Part shown: positions 1-10,867 of the stretch, in pieces
Layout of the letters: every line of letters begins with the position of its first letter
How positions within the stretch are numbered: position 1 is the first letter of the stretch
From: Monodelphis domestica
Lineage: Eukaryota > Chordata > Mammalia > Didelphimorphia > Didelphidae
Assembly: GCF_027887165.1 (NCBI RefSeq)
Contig: NC_077231.1
Location: 186,604,103-186,668,102, forward strand
Direction: 5' to 3'
Length of the DNA: 64,000 bases
Program-made: the position numbers and the translations under genes
The notes under the pieces: model-generated
Databases searched by the model: none
The model's input: only the letters and a program-made list of their open reading frames with translations
What the model was told of the DNA's origin: nothing

Positions 1-209
1 TCCTTGCTCCAAACCCATTTCCTTGTTGTTGGTATTTGCATTAGGGTTCATATTTAGCATCTCTCCTCAATCATGTCCCCTCAACTCCTGTAGTCAAGCA
101 GTTGCCTTTACTCGGTGTTTTTACTCCCACAGTTTGTCCTCTGCTTAAGGATAGTGTTTTTTCTCCTAGATCCCTGCAGATTGTTCAGGGACATTGCATT
201 GCCATTAAT

Positions 210-3200
210 GGAGAAGTCCATTACTTTCGATTGTACCACAGTGTATCAGTCTCTGTGTAAAATGTTCTACTGGTTCTACTCCTTTCACTCTGCATCAATT
301 CCTAGAGGTTGTTCCAGTCTCCATGGAATTCTTCCACTTTATTATTCCTTTTAGCACAATAGTATTTCATCACCAACATATACCATAATTTGTTCATCCA
401 TTCCCCAATTGAAGGGCATCCCCTCATTTTCCAATTTTTGGCCACCACAAAGAGCACAGCTATGAATATTCTTGTACAAGTCTCTTTTCCTTATTATCTC
501 TTTGGGGTACAAACCCAGCAGTGCTATGGCTGGATCAAAGGGCAGACAGTCTTTTAGTGCCCTTTGGGCATAATTCCAAATTGCCCTCCAGAATGGTTGG
601 ATCAATTCACAACTCCACCATCAATGAATTAGTGTCCCTACTTTGCCACATCCCCTCAAGCATTCATTACTTTCCATTGCTGTCATGTTAGCCAATCTGC
701 AAGGTGTGAGGTGATAACTCAGAGTTGTTTTGATTTGAATCTCTCTGATTATAAGAGATTTAGAGCACTTTTTCATGTGCTTATTAATAGTTTTGATTTC
801 TTTCACTGAACGCTGCCTATTCATGTCCCTTGCCCATTTTTCAATTGGAGAATGGCTTGATTTTTTGTACAACTGGTTTAGCTCATTATAAATTTGAGTA
901 ATTAGACCTTTGTCAGAGGTTTTTGTTATGAAGATTGTTTCCCAATTTGTTGTTTCCCTTCTAATTTTAGTTACATTGGTTTTGTTTGTACAAAAACTTT
1001 AATTTGATGCAGTCAAAATTATTTATTTTACATTTTGTGACTCTTTCTAAGTCTTTCATGGTTTTAAAGTCTTTCCCTTCCCAAAGGTTTGACATGTATA
1101 CTATTCTGTGTTCACCTAATTTACTTATAGTTTCCTTCTTTATATTCAAGTCATTCACCCATTCTGAGTTTATCTTGTTGTAGGGTGTGAGGTGTTGATC
1201 AATTCCTAATCTCTCCCACACTGTCTTCCAATTTTCCCAGAAGTTTTTATCAAATACTGGATTTTTGTCCCAAAAGCTGGGATCTTTGGGTTTATCGTAT
1301 ACTGTCTTGCTGAGGTCTCTTGCCCCCAGTCTATTCCACTGATCCTCCTTTTTGTCTCTTAGCCAGTACCAAATTGTTTTGATGACTGCTGCTTTTAATA
1401 TAGTTTGAGATCTGGGACTGCAAGGCCTCCTTCTTTTGTATTTTTTTTTCATTATTTCCCTGGATATCATTGATCTTTTGTTATTCCAAATGAACTTTGT
1501 TATGGTTTTCTCTAATTCAGTAAAAAAAATTTTTGGTAGTTCCATGGGTATGGCACTAAATAGATAAATAAGTTTGGGTAGGATGGTCATTTTTATTATG
1601 TTAGCTCATCCCACCCATGAGCAATCAATGATTTTCCAATTGTTTAGATCTAGTTTTAATTGTGTAGAGAGTTTTTTGTAGTTATGTTTATATAGTTCCT
1701 GTGTTTGTCTCAGCAGATAGATTCCTAAGTATGTTATATTGTCTCGGGTGACTTTAAATGGAATTTCTCTTTCTAATTCTTGCTGCTTAACTGGGTTGGA
1801 GATATGTAGAAATGCTGATGACTAATGCAGGTTTATTTTGTATCCTGCAACTTTGCTAAAGATTATTTCGACTAGCTTTTTGGTTGATTCTGTGAGATTT
1901 AAAAATGGTTGAGGTCTTAAACTGTAGTGATTAAAATAATGGAAGATATAAATTGTGATAGATATAAGAGAGGGTGAGTAAATTTGACCACAGAAATATG
2001 TTTCACTGCAGTGTCTTGGGTTTTAAAATCAAATATAAGGTGGTCGCCAGGGAAATATTCCCAATTATTCAAATACCCAAGTCAATTGGGTTTTATAGAG
2101 ATTTTAATTAATAATACAATGAGTAATCAAATAAAGAGAGAGAGAGTAAGAAAGGAATAAGTATGAAGGGCCTCAAGCCAATATGGCCTAGACCTGAGTC
2201 TTAAAAGAGAAATCAGTCAGTTTTTTAACACTCACCACAAGGTCTGACTAAACAAGGATACTAGTGACACCAGGCCAGCATCCTTCCTCAAAGAGTCTTC
2301 CAGCCAGAGATTGTTTCAAAGGGCCTCTCTCAAGAGCCTCCAGAGCTCCTACCCGAGAGGGACAGAGTCCCTCAGAGGAGCTCCTCAAGGAGTTCTCTTC
2401 TAGAATGAGAGTCAGAAATTGAGATCCCCGAATGAGATCCAAGCTCTTATTTTTAAGGGTAAAATTTCCTCTGTCACCTCCCCTAAGTGCTTACATCTAC
2501 CAATCACTGTAGATGTTTCTAAAGGACCGCCCATTTTGAATTCACAGCTGAGTAGTTTTAATCTCTTTAGTAAGTCAGGAAAAAATGCTGCTGTGTCGAC
2601 AAATTTCATTAAGAAAAAACCTCTGAATAAGTTATCACCCTTTTAGGTTTAAGTAGTTTACAAATTGCTCCACCTTTATAGGTACTTAGTATCCCATTGT
2701 ATCAATTCTAAAACAGTCATGACTCAAAGAACTTCCTGTCCCTTCCATAAGCATGGATCAAAGTACTTTCATTGTTTAACAAGCCTTTTTCTGTCCTAAA
2801 GCAGTCTTAAGTAGGGTGGAACAGGGACACTCCCATAGCTAGGAGCCCCCACACTCAAGTAGAGTTCTCACCATCTGCTAGGGAATTTTTTTAATTAGAA
2901 GATTCCCCAATGGGGGAAACCCCTAACATTCATATGTCTGAGAAATTTTGAGGTTTACATTCTCTAGGATTCTTTAAGTAAATTATCATATCATCCACAA
3001 AGAGTGACAGCTTGGTCTCCTCATTGCCAATTTTAATACCTTCAATTTCTTTTTCTTCTCTGATTGTTACTGCTAGTGTTTCTAGTACAATATTAAATAG
3101 TAAAGGTGATAAAAGGCATCCTTGTTTTACTCCTGATCTTATTGGGAAGGCTTCAAGGTTATCCCCATTGCAGATGATGTTTGCTGATGGATTTAGATAT

Positions 3201-5075
3201 ATACTGTTTATTATTTTTAGGAAAGACCCTTCTATTCCTATACTTTCTAGTGTTTTTAATAGGAATGGGTGTTATATTTTATCAAAGGCTTTTTCTGCAT
3301 CTATTGAGAAAATCATGTGATTTTTGTCAGTTTGCTTGTTAATATGGTCAATTATGTGGATGGTTTTCCTAATATTGAACCATCCTTGCATTCCTGGTAT
3401 GAATTCTATCTGATCGTAGTGGATAACTCTTGTGATAACTTGCTGGAGTCTTTTTGCTAGTATCCTATTTAAGATTTTTGCATCTATATTCATTTGGGAG
3501 ATTGGTCTATAGTTTTCTTTCTGTTTTTAACCTGCCTGGCTTTGGGATCAGTACCATGTTTGTGTCGCAAAAAGAATTTGGTAGAACCCCTTCTTGGCTT
3601 ATTCTGTCAAATAGTTTATATAATATTGGGATTAGTTGTTCCTTGAAGGATTGATAGAATTCATTTGTGAATCCATCTGGACCTGGGGATTTTTTCTTAG
3701 CGGGTTGATGGCTTGTTCAATTTCTTTTTCTGATATGGGGTTGTTTAGGTAATTTATTACTTCTTCTTTTAATCTAGGCAATTTATATTTTTGTAAGTAA
3801 TCATCCATATGACCTAGATTGCCATATTTGTGGTCATATAATTGGGCATAGTAGTTTTTAATGATTGCCTTAATTTCCTCTTCATTAGAGCTGAGGTCTC
3901 ACTTTTCATCTTGGATACTGTCAATTTGTTTTTTTTTCTTTCCTTTTTTTAATTAGACTGACTAGTACTTTGTCTATTTTATTTGTTTTTTCATAGAACC
4001 AGCTTCTAGTCTTATTTATTATATCAATAGTTCTTTGACTTTCAATTTTATTGATTTCTCCTTTGATTTTTAGGATCTCTAATTTAGTCTTCAACTGAGG
4101 ATTTTTAATTTGTTCACTTTCTAGTTTTTTAATTTGTATGCCCAATTCATTGGCCTCTGCCTTTCTTAATCTGTTTACATATGAACTCAAGGATATAAAT
4201 TTTGCCCCGAGTACTGTTTGGCTGCATGCCATAGGTTTTGAAAGGATGTCTCACCATTGTCATTTTCTTCAACGAAGTTATTAATTGTTTCTACGATTTG
4301 TTCTTTAACTAGCCAGTTTTGGAGAATCATATTGTTTAATTTTCAATTAATTTTTGATTTATCTTTCCATCTACCCTTACTAATTATTATTTTCATTGCA
4401 TTGTGGTCTGAGAAGGTTGCGTTTATTAATTCTGCCCTTTTGCACTTGTTTGCAATATTTTTGTGCCCTAATACATGGTCAATTTTTGTGAATGTACCAA
4501 AATGCTGCTGAAAAGAAGGTGTATTCCTTTTGTCCCTATTTATTTTTTTCCACATGTCTACTAACTCTAATTTTTCTAAGATTTCATTCGCTTCTCTCAC
4601 CTCTTTCTGATTTATCTAGTTCAGATAGAGGAAGGTTGAGATCTCCCACTAGTATAGTTTTTCTATCTATTTCATCCTTGAGCTCCTCTAGTTTCTCCCT
4701 TAGAAATTTGGATGCTATGCCATTTGGTGCATATATATTGAGTACAGATGTTTCCTCGTTGTCTAAACTGCCATTTATCAGGATGTAATTACCTTCCCTA
4801 TCTCTTTTAACTAGATTTATTTTTACTTTGGCTTTGTCAGATATCATGATTGCGACTCCTGCCTTCTTTTTATCAGTTGATGCCCAATAGATTTGGCTCC
4901 ATCCTCTTACTTTCACCCTATGTGTATCTACATTCCTCATGTGTGTTTCTTGTAGACAGCATATGGTAGGGTTTTGGATTCTAATCCACTCTGCTTTGGC
5001 TTGCGTTTTATGAGTGAGTTCATTCCATTCACATTCAGAGTTATGATTACTAGCTGTGTATTTCCCAGCATTTTG
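210..5075 (-). pseudogene. L1-A ORF2 remnant (endonuclease-reverse transcriptase), frameshifted and LTR-interrupted
   Basis: On the minus strand the AP-endonuclease domain is recognisable (4940-4584, with NIYAPN and the RKTILVGDLN block; then FTKIDHVLG and the SDH catalytic motif in 4600-4343). The reverse transcriptase follows (3493-3272: [15 protein letters not shown] and, further on, [10 protein letters not shown]). The catalytic FVDD lies at about 2990-3001 and is followed within about ten codons by the LTR junction at 2963. After the LTR the frame continues in the 1590-967 block (thumb region, TKFIWNNKR) and the 605-351 block (DPAIALLGLYPKE), as in L1 ORF2 C-termini. Several frames are needed to cover the protein and stops are present, so it is a dead copy. 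The functions named belong to the family and no activity is implied here. Confidence 0.9.
1892..2958 (-). mobile_element. Solo LTR (family LTR-1) inserted in L1-A ORF2
   Basis: About 1.07 kb interrupts the L1 reverse transcriptase frame. The L1 target word ATTCT occurs at both sides (1887-1891 and 2959-2963), consistent with a 4-5 bp retroviral target duplication. Read on the minus strand, the element begins GTAAACCTCAAAATTTC and shares long stretches (for example the GCTTTAGGACAGAAA and TTTTAGAATTGAT regions) with the LTR at 11179-12141, which identifies a shared family. The exact terminal bases are ambiguous by 1-2 nt because of the overlap with the duplication. No internal viral sequence is present, so it is a solo LTR left by recombination. 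Confidence 0.8.
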
Positions 5076-5540
5076 ATTTCTACTCCCTGTCCTGCCTTTT
5101 CTTCTTTCACTATTTCCTTCTACACCAATGATTGTTTATAATCAGTCCCCCTAGTTCCCACCCTTATTTTACATCCCTTTGTACCCCCTCTCTTCTTATT
5201 CCCCCCTTATTTTCTCCTGTAGTCTTTTAAAAATTGCCCCCCCAACCTATCTCTCCTTTGTACTGCTTCCCTCCCCACCAGTCCATTTTTTAACATTCTA
5301 CTCCCCTTTAGGTTGCAAGTATATTCTCTTTCCCATGGATTGGATTGTTCTTCCCTCTTTGGGTCAGTTTCAAAGCACGTAAGAGTTGAGTATTTCCTAT
5401 CTCCAACCTCTTTACCCTTCCAGTGTATCGATGTTTTCCCCCCTCCCTCCATGAGCTTCTTTGCGACATATAAATTTACCCCCATTTGTTCTTTTCCCAT
5501 TTCTTTTAGTATTTACTTCTTTTTTTTAGCTCTGGTTGCT

Positions 5541-5550
5541 TATATATGTA

Positions 5551-5581
<31 letters not shown>

Positions 5582-5625
5582 GTATATCTATTTATGCATG
5601 CATATATCTATATACCTATTTATGT
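5541..5625. repeat. TA-rich microsatellite in L1-A inter-ORF spacer
   Basis: An alternating TA tract with scattered G and C runs through 5541-5600 and fades into ATCTAT-type repeats. A similar tract sits at the same place in the second L1 (24760-24800), so it is an internal feature of this L1 family that expanded in place. Confidence 0.85.
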
Positions 5626-5769
5626 CTTGTCCTTTCATTCTATACAGTTTGTCACTGTTCCCTCTAAGTGTAATTCTTCTAGCTGCCCAGGTGATAGCAA
5701 CAGTTTTTAAGAGTTACCAATGACCTCTTTTCTTATAGGGATACATATCATTTTAACTTATTGAGTCTC

Positions 5770-6436
5770 TTAAAATTTTTTTCTTCTTGTTGTTTTGTTT
5801 TGTTTTTCTTTTTCCCCTCTTTTTAAATTACCTTTTGATGATTCTCTTGAGTTATGTGCTTGGACATCAAATTTTCTGTTCAGGTCTGGTCTTTTCTTCA
5901 TGAATGCTTGGAATTCTTCTATTGTGTTGAAAGACCATACTCCCCCCTGTAAGAATATAGTCAGTTTTGATGGGTATTTGATTCTTGGTTGTAGACCTAG
6001 TTCCCTTGCTTTCCAGAATATCATATTCCATGCCTTTCGGTCCTTCAGTGTGGATGCAGCCAGATCCTGTGTTATCCTCACTGTGTTTCTGTGGTATATT
6101 TATGGCTTCATCTTGGCAGCTTGTAATATCTTTTCTTTGGTCTGATAGTTTTTGAATTTGGCTATAACATTCCTGGGTATTGTCAGTTGGGAATTAAATA
6201 CAGGAGGTGATCTGTGGATTCTTTCAGCCTCCACTTTCCTCTCTTGTTCTAGGATATCGGGACAGTTTTCCTGAATAACTTCCTGTAGTATTATGTCCAG
6301 GCTTTTTTCTTTTGTCATGGTCTTCTTGTAGACCAATGATTCTTAAATTGTCTCTTCTCGAATGATTTTCTAAATCGTCTCTTTTGTGAATGAGATGCTT
6401 CATATTTTCCTCAATTTTTTCATTCTTTTCATTCAG
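5770..6436 (-). pseudogene. L1-A ORF1 remnant (C-terminal half only)
   Basis: The minus-strand blocks 6336-6100 and 6081-5770 match the L1 ORF1p RRM and C-terminal domain. Visible cues are the IIQEN-like stretch (ILQEVIQENCPDIL), TIPRNVIAKFKNYQTKEKIL, then LAASTLKDRKAW, LQPRIKYPSKLTIF and the RPDLNRKFD tail. The two blocks are in different frames, so there is a frameshift near 6090. The coiled-coil N-terminus present in the second L1 (25850-25594) is absent. The sequence jumps from the ORF1 middle (about 6436) straight into the 5' terminal region. In intact L1s ORF1p is an RNA-binding trimer of the retrotransposition RNP. Confidence 0.85.
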
Positions 6437-6639
6437 TTTGTGATCAGTTAGTAAGGGTATTCAGAGGTCTGAACTTCTGCTCCTTCTAGGCCACCATCTT
6501 GACTCTGCCCCTCTAGTGACCTCTTTTATAAGATTTTTTAGGAAAGGAGAAGAAAATAAAGGATTAGAAAAAAACAGAAACAATATTGTCACACACTAAA
6601 GAGTCCACTGATGGGACAATCATTACTACTTATCCATAT

Positions 6640-7935
6640 TCTTGAATGGGAACTACATACTACATCAATAAAATCACAGATCCAAGTCAATCTCATCTAA
6701 TCTCTCATTCTTCTAAAGAATTCAACTATTGCTTAAGATTTCCCCACATTTTTCCTTTTTTAATATTTAAAATATTTTTCCATAGTTACAATATTCATGA
6801 TTGTCCCCCTTCTCTCTCCCCTCCCAAAGCTGACAAGCAGTTCCACTGGGTTATACATGTATCATTGTTCAAAACCTATTTCCATGATATTCATATTTGC
6901 AATAGAGTGATCTTTTAACAGCAAACCCTAATCATATCTCTATCAAACTATGTGATGGATCATGTTTTTCTTCTGTATTTCTGTTCTCACAGTTCTTTCT
7001 CTGGATGTAGATAGTGTTCTTTCTCATAAGTTCTTGTGGATTGTTCTGGGTCATTTTATTTCTGCTGTTAAGGAAGTCTATTATATTCAATTGTGCCATA
7101 ATGTATCAGTCTCTGTGTACAACGTTCTGGTTCTTCTCCTTTCACTCTGCATCAATTCCTGGAGGTTGTTCCAGTTCACATGGAATTCCTCCAGTTCATT
7201 ATTTCTTTGAGCACAATAGTATTCCATCACCATCACATACCACAATTTGTTCAGCTATTCCCCAATTGAAGGGCATCCCCTCATTTTCCAATTTTTTGCC
7301 ACCACAAAAAGTGTGGCTATAAATATTTTTGTACTAGTCTTTTCCCTTATTATCTCTTTGGGCTACAAACCCAGCAGTGGTACAGCTGGATCAATGAGTA
7401 GGCATTCCTTTAAAGTCCTATGCGCAGAGTTCCAGAATGCTCTCCAGAATGGTTGGACCAATTTACAACTCCACCTGGAGTGTATTAGTGTCCCAATTTT
7501 GTCACATCCTCTGCAACATTTATCACTTTCCTTTGATGCCATATCGGCCAATCTGCTAGGTGTGAGGTGGTGCCTCAGAGTTGTTTTAATTTGCATTTCT
7601 GTAATCTGGAGGGATTTAGAACACTTTTTTCAAGTGCTTATTGATAGTTTTGATTTCATCATATGAAAACTGCCTATTCATGTCCCTTGACCATTTGTCA
7701 ATTGCCTTCTCCCAATTTTTAATGTTGTTCATTAGATTTGTCACCAACATAAATTCTAATATTCAGTAAGATGCCATCTTCAGCAAAATCCTGGCCTCCA
7801 TTACTGCTTTTTTAAAGTATCTCTCCATTGATATCTTTCAGGAGAGAAGTAAGCATGACTCAGAACTGAAAGGTTTCTCCTCAGGCTTACTGTCCAGCAT
7901 ACATTCTTGTGGGTGGACACTGTCCTGTATTCACT
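6640..7935. repeat. Unclassified dispersed repeat, copy 1, split by an L1 fragment
   Basis: Two flanking parts (about 6640-6750 and 7712-7935) align in order with the uninterrupted copy at 9605-9930. The shared landmarks are ATCACAGATCCAAGTC-like, TCCAACTATTGCT-like, the TTCTCTGATATTCAGT-like block and the CAGGAGAGAAG block followed by TGACTC. The insert between them is L1 3' sequence. The start of the repeat resembles the tail of a marsupial tRNA-derived SINE (CATCAATAAAATCACAG). I do not recognise the rest as a named family. Confidence 0.6.
6750..7712 (-). mobile_element. 5'-truncated L1 (L1-C), minus strand
   Basis: From the left, reverse-complemented 3' UTR sequence like that of L1-A and L1-B is followed by the ORF2 C-terminus in the block 7596-7363 (LVQPFWRAFWNSAHRTLKE and DPAVPLLGL). 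It ends near 7712, about 1 kb from the 3' end, which is typical target-primed truncation. Imperfect TCCC(C)A-ATTTTT words at both junctions (6741-6753, 7710-7720) may be a decayed target duplication. It sits inside the unclassified repeat. Confidence 0.85.
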
Positions 7936-9168
7936 ACATTAAGAGAAGGAAACAAACTTTTACAAAGAATTTGTTACAGAAAACAAATCTTTACAAAAAT
8001 ATATGACTAAAAGATGTAGATAATATAAATCCCATTGCTTGTTGATTCAAAACAGCATTTGGTTCCCTATACCAAAGTTCAGTCTTAAAGGAACTCTTCC
8101 TCCAATAAGGAGTCAGCCAGTCAGCTGTGCTAACCATGGGGAAAACACAAAAAGGTAAAAGATAGTCCATGCCTCAAGGGACTCAAAATCAAATACAGTC
8201 TTTTATGCACATGCTAAGATCAGTACATTTCTAGATAAATGCAAAAAATAAAAATAAAAGCTGTAAAATGCTTTCAAAGATCCTTAGCTGCCCATCAGCA
8301 TAAATACTCATATTCTAGTGATGCTGAATGTGTGCAAATATTATAATACCACATCCATGAATAATTGCAGTTGTAGACAATTGAAAAAGCAATGGTGGAT
8401 AGCAATCAGTGCATGACATTTCCATTAAGCAATCATGAGCATAAACCTTACAATACATATACCTGAGGACATGTGCGCATAGAATGGTTATTGGCTATCA
8501 TAGAATAAAAACAAGGAAGAGCTAATGGTATGTCTGAAGGTGGTAATAGTACTTATAAAATGTATAAAGACCTCAAAGAAGGCCTCCAGTATATAACATT
8601 AATCCTCTGAAAAATCAAAGGTAGAACATGGGCAAGAGTTACACAGCATGAGTAGGTGAGAATAAACACATACTGATGAGACTACAGATTTACTGAATTA
8701 CCTTTTAAAACATTCAACTCAAAAACTACCATTTTGATAGAAACCTTTCTAAAATGTATTATGTACTTTTTTGCCTAAGTAAAGAGTTTGAGCACAATCT
8801 AATATTCATTTGATGATTCAGGGATCAAGATGGATGTTTCCAGTGCAATGCTATAATACAGTTATGCTCTAAGGATTTATTGAGGTATACAGGGCTATTT
8901 GCTCCCAATAGGTTAAACAAGCAGCTGTTGTGATTTTTAAATCAGCATTTCTGCTATCTCCTCCTTTGCAAACTCTTCTAGCTTTTATTCAATCTGTTTT
9001 TCTTCTCCATTCTACTATGCAATCCCCTGAAGTTTAGGAAAAAATCAAATATTACCAGGAGGTACTGGTTAATCCTAGAATCCCCAAATGACAGAGTTTC
9101 AGAGTTGAAATGTATCCCAGCAGACATTAAGTCCAACTCATAACTTAAAAGTAATTCCTATTACAATA
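7936..9168. other. AT-rich intergenic stretch, no gene recognised
   Basis: There is no open frame of note and no splice-flanked coding block. Around 9090-9168 a stretch resembling old LINE/CR1-type 3' ends (a GAGTTGAAATG...AAGTCCAACT pattern) is faintly visible. The rest is unclassified. Confidence 0.5.
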
Positions 9169-9420
9169 TAGGGCAGCAAGATAGTATAACGGATACAGAA
9201 CCCAGACTGGAATCAGAAAGACCTGAGTTCAAGTCTGGCCTCAGACACTTACTGTGTGACCTTATATATTTAACTAAACTCTATTTGCCTCAGTTTCCTC
9301 ATATGTCACATGAACTGAAGGAGGAAATGCAAAACCACAAAAAAACAAAGACACTGGTCTTTGTTAAGAAAACCCCAAAGGGTCCCAATTAGACATAACT
9401 GAAAAAATGACTGAAAAACA
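9169..9420 (+). mobile_element. tRNA-derived SINE (long-tailed marsupial type)
   Basis: The tRNA-like head starts at about 9169 (GGCAGCAAGATAGTATAACG). A B-box-like GAGTTCAAGTCTGGCC and the CAGACACTTACTGTGTGACC core follow, then CAGTTTCCTCATATGT. The tail reads GAAAACCCCAAAGGGTC and ends in ACTGAAAAAATGACTGAA. The layout is that of tRNA-derived SINEs sharing the MIR core. It is diverged, so it is an old copy. Confidence 0.75.
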
Positions 9421-9604
9421 TACTGATAATGTACCCAAACTTGAAGATATCAAAGGAGGGAAAACATACTACATTCTAAGGAAGACTACTCCATTTATGG
9501 GTGGATGTAATTGTGACATCCTGCTTCTAATTTTAGGCAAGATACTTATCCTTGCAGTGCCTCATGCAACTATAAACAGGGAGGATGGATCCACATCAGC
9601 TGAT

Positions 9605-9930
9605 TAGACTTTTTCATTAGGAGCTGACACAAGAGAAATCTCAGATCTAAGTCCATCTCATCAAATCCTTGAAACTTCTAAGGAGTCCAACTATTGCTAC
9701 CCCTCCCCCCCCACACTTTATGTCATTGATGGGATTTGTACCAATGCAAATTCTCTGATATTCAGTGAAATGTCTTCTCCAGCCAGTCTTTTCCACATTA
9801 TTGTTTTTTTCTCAGTTTCTTTCTACTGAGGTCTCTCAGGAGAGAAGAAAAATGTGACTCATGCCTGCAATCTTTCTCCTATTCCTAATACTCCAAGCAT
9901 AATGTCCTGTGTGGATTCTTACCACCCATA
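9605..9930. repeat. Unclassified dispersed repeat, copy 2 (uninterrupted)
   Basis: It is collinear with the split copy at 6640-7935 in the same orientation, about 3 kb away. Shared blocks include the ATTCAGT region near 9760, the CTCTCAGGAGAGAAG region near 9835, and the CCAAGCATAATGTCCTGTGTGG end. A C-rich run (CCCCTCCCCCCCC) lies at about 9700. Confidence 0.6.
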
Positions 9931-10217
9931 AAAAATCAATATTAAGAACATTAAGATTAGTTCATTTTAAAAAATTCAATAAAAAGAATACAAGCAAGCA
10001 ATACCTAATAAATAAGAAAAGAGCATTCAATTTAAAAATACAAATGTGGGTGACAAGCATGGCATAATCTGATTTCCTTCATTCAGTTATCTAATTAAAC
10101 TATAAAATTTCAACTGGGTACCTACCATGTAGAAAACATTGTGTGCTGTGCCTTAAGCAATGCAAAGAAGGAAAGAAATTGTCCTTGACCCCAGGGAATT
10201 CACAATGTACCTTTAAA

Positions 10218-10322
10218 AAAATCCTTACCTTTGTCTTAGAATGAATATTGGTTCCAAGGCAGAAGAGTAGTAAGGGCTAGGCAATTGGGGTAAAGTAACT
10301 TTCCCAGGGTCACTCAGCCAGG
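10218..10322 (-). mobile_element. 5'-truncated marsupial SINE with target duplication
   Basis: The reverse complement shows the SINE 3' half (GTTCCAAGGCAGAAGAG and CCCAGGGTCACTCAG on the plus strand). It is flanked by 17-bp duplications, CACAATGTACCTTTAAA at 10201-10217 and CACAATGTACTTTTAAA at 10323-10339, with one mismatch. The tRNA-like head is missing. Confidence 0.85.
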
Positions 10323-10646
10323 CACAATGTACTTTTAAAGGTACTGATTCTTGAAATACTGTGCTTAAAGTAAATAATGAATAGTAGGGTTTGAGAGTCC
10401 ATGTTGAAAATAATGTTTCAGACAACTTTCTTTGAAGCTTTTGCACATTACACAGATCAATATATTTTATAACGTTTTCTAGTTCTTAAGATTGCAGTAT
10501 GATGGATATCATGTATTCAGGATATACTGAATCACCAGATGGTGATATATCCAAATGTAATCAAAGGACATGTGATTTGCTGTAACCATTTAAATTACAT
10601 ACATTTCATTTGAGATGCTAATACTTTCCTTAGAAAATGCATTGAG

Positions 10647-10851
10647 TGGGGGCAGCTGGGTGGTTCAGTGGATAGGAGAGTCAGGCCTAGAGATGGGGGA
10701 GGTCTAGGATTAAAATCTGACCTCAGATACTTCCTAGCTGTGTGACCCTGGGCAAGTCACTTTATCCCTATTGTCTAGCCCTTGTTGCTCTTCTGTCTTA
10801 GACCCAATACAGAGAATTGACTCTAAGACAGAATGTAAAGGTTTTAAAAAA
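10647..10851 (+). mobile_element. Full-length marsupial tRNA-derived SINE with target duplication
   Basis: It begins TGGGGGCAGCTGGGTGGTTC, has an A-box-like head, a GATTAAAATCTGACC B-box region, TGTGACCCTGGGCAAGTCAC and the tail GACAGAATGTAAAGGTTTT, ending A-rich. It is flanked by 16-bp perfect repeats TAGAAAATGCATTGAG at 10631-10646 and 10852-10867. The intact duplication suggests a fairly young insertion. Confidence 0.9.
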
Positions 10852-10867
10852 TAGAAAATGCATTGAG

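Larger units (their letters stand above)
1..6513 (-). mobile_element. L1 LINE (L1-A), near full length, minus strand, left end outside window
   Basis: Minus-strand open-frame pieces run in the order expected of an L1: ORF1 C-terminal domain (about 6336-5770), a long ORF1-ORF2 spacer with a TA-rich microsatellite, endonuclease (about 5075-4340), reverse transcriptase (about 3900-1880, interrupted) and ORF2 C-terminus (about 605-351), then 3' UTR to the window edge. The right end (about 6440-6513) matches the 5' terminus of the second L1 at 26310-26385, so the true 5' end is kept. ORF1's N-terminal half and most of the 5' UTR are missing, so this is an internal deletion and not ordinary 5' truncation. 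An LTR interrupts ORF2 at 1892-2958. Frameshifts and stops show that it is inactive. Confidence 0.93.

Noticed and set aside
5313..5723. 136-codon plus frame with hydrophobic and Ile/Tyr-rich repeat
   Set aside because: It lies antisense in the L1-A inter-ORF spacer and runs through a TA microsatellite.
7247..7666. 139-codon plus frame
   Set aside because: It is antisense to L1-C ORF2, which matches the family on the minus strand.
10647..10700. tRNA gene at the SINE head
   Set aside because: The A-box/B-box-like head is continuous with a SINE body, tail and target duplication, and no cloverleaf is supported.
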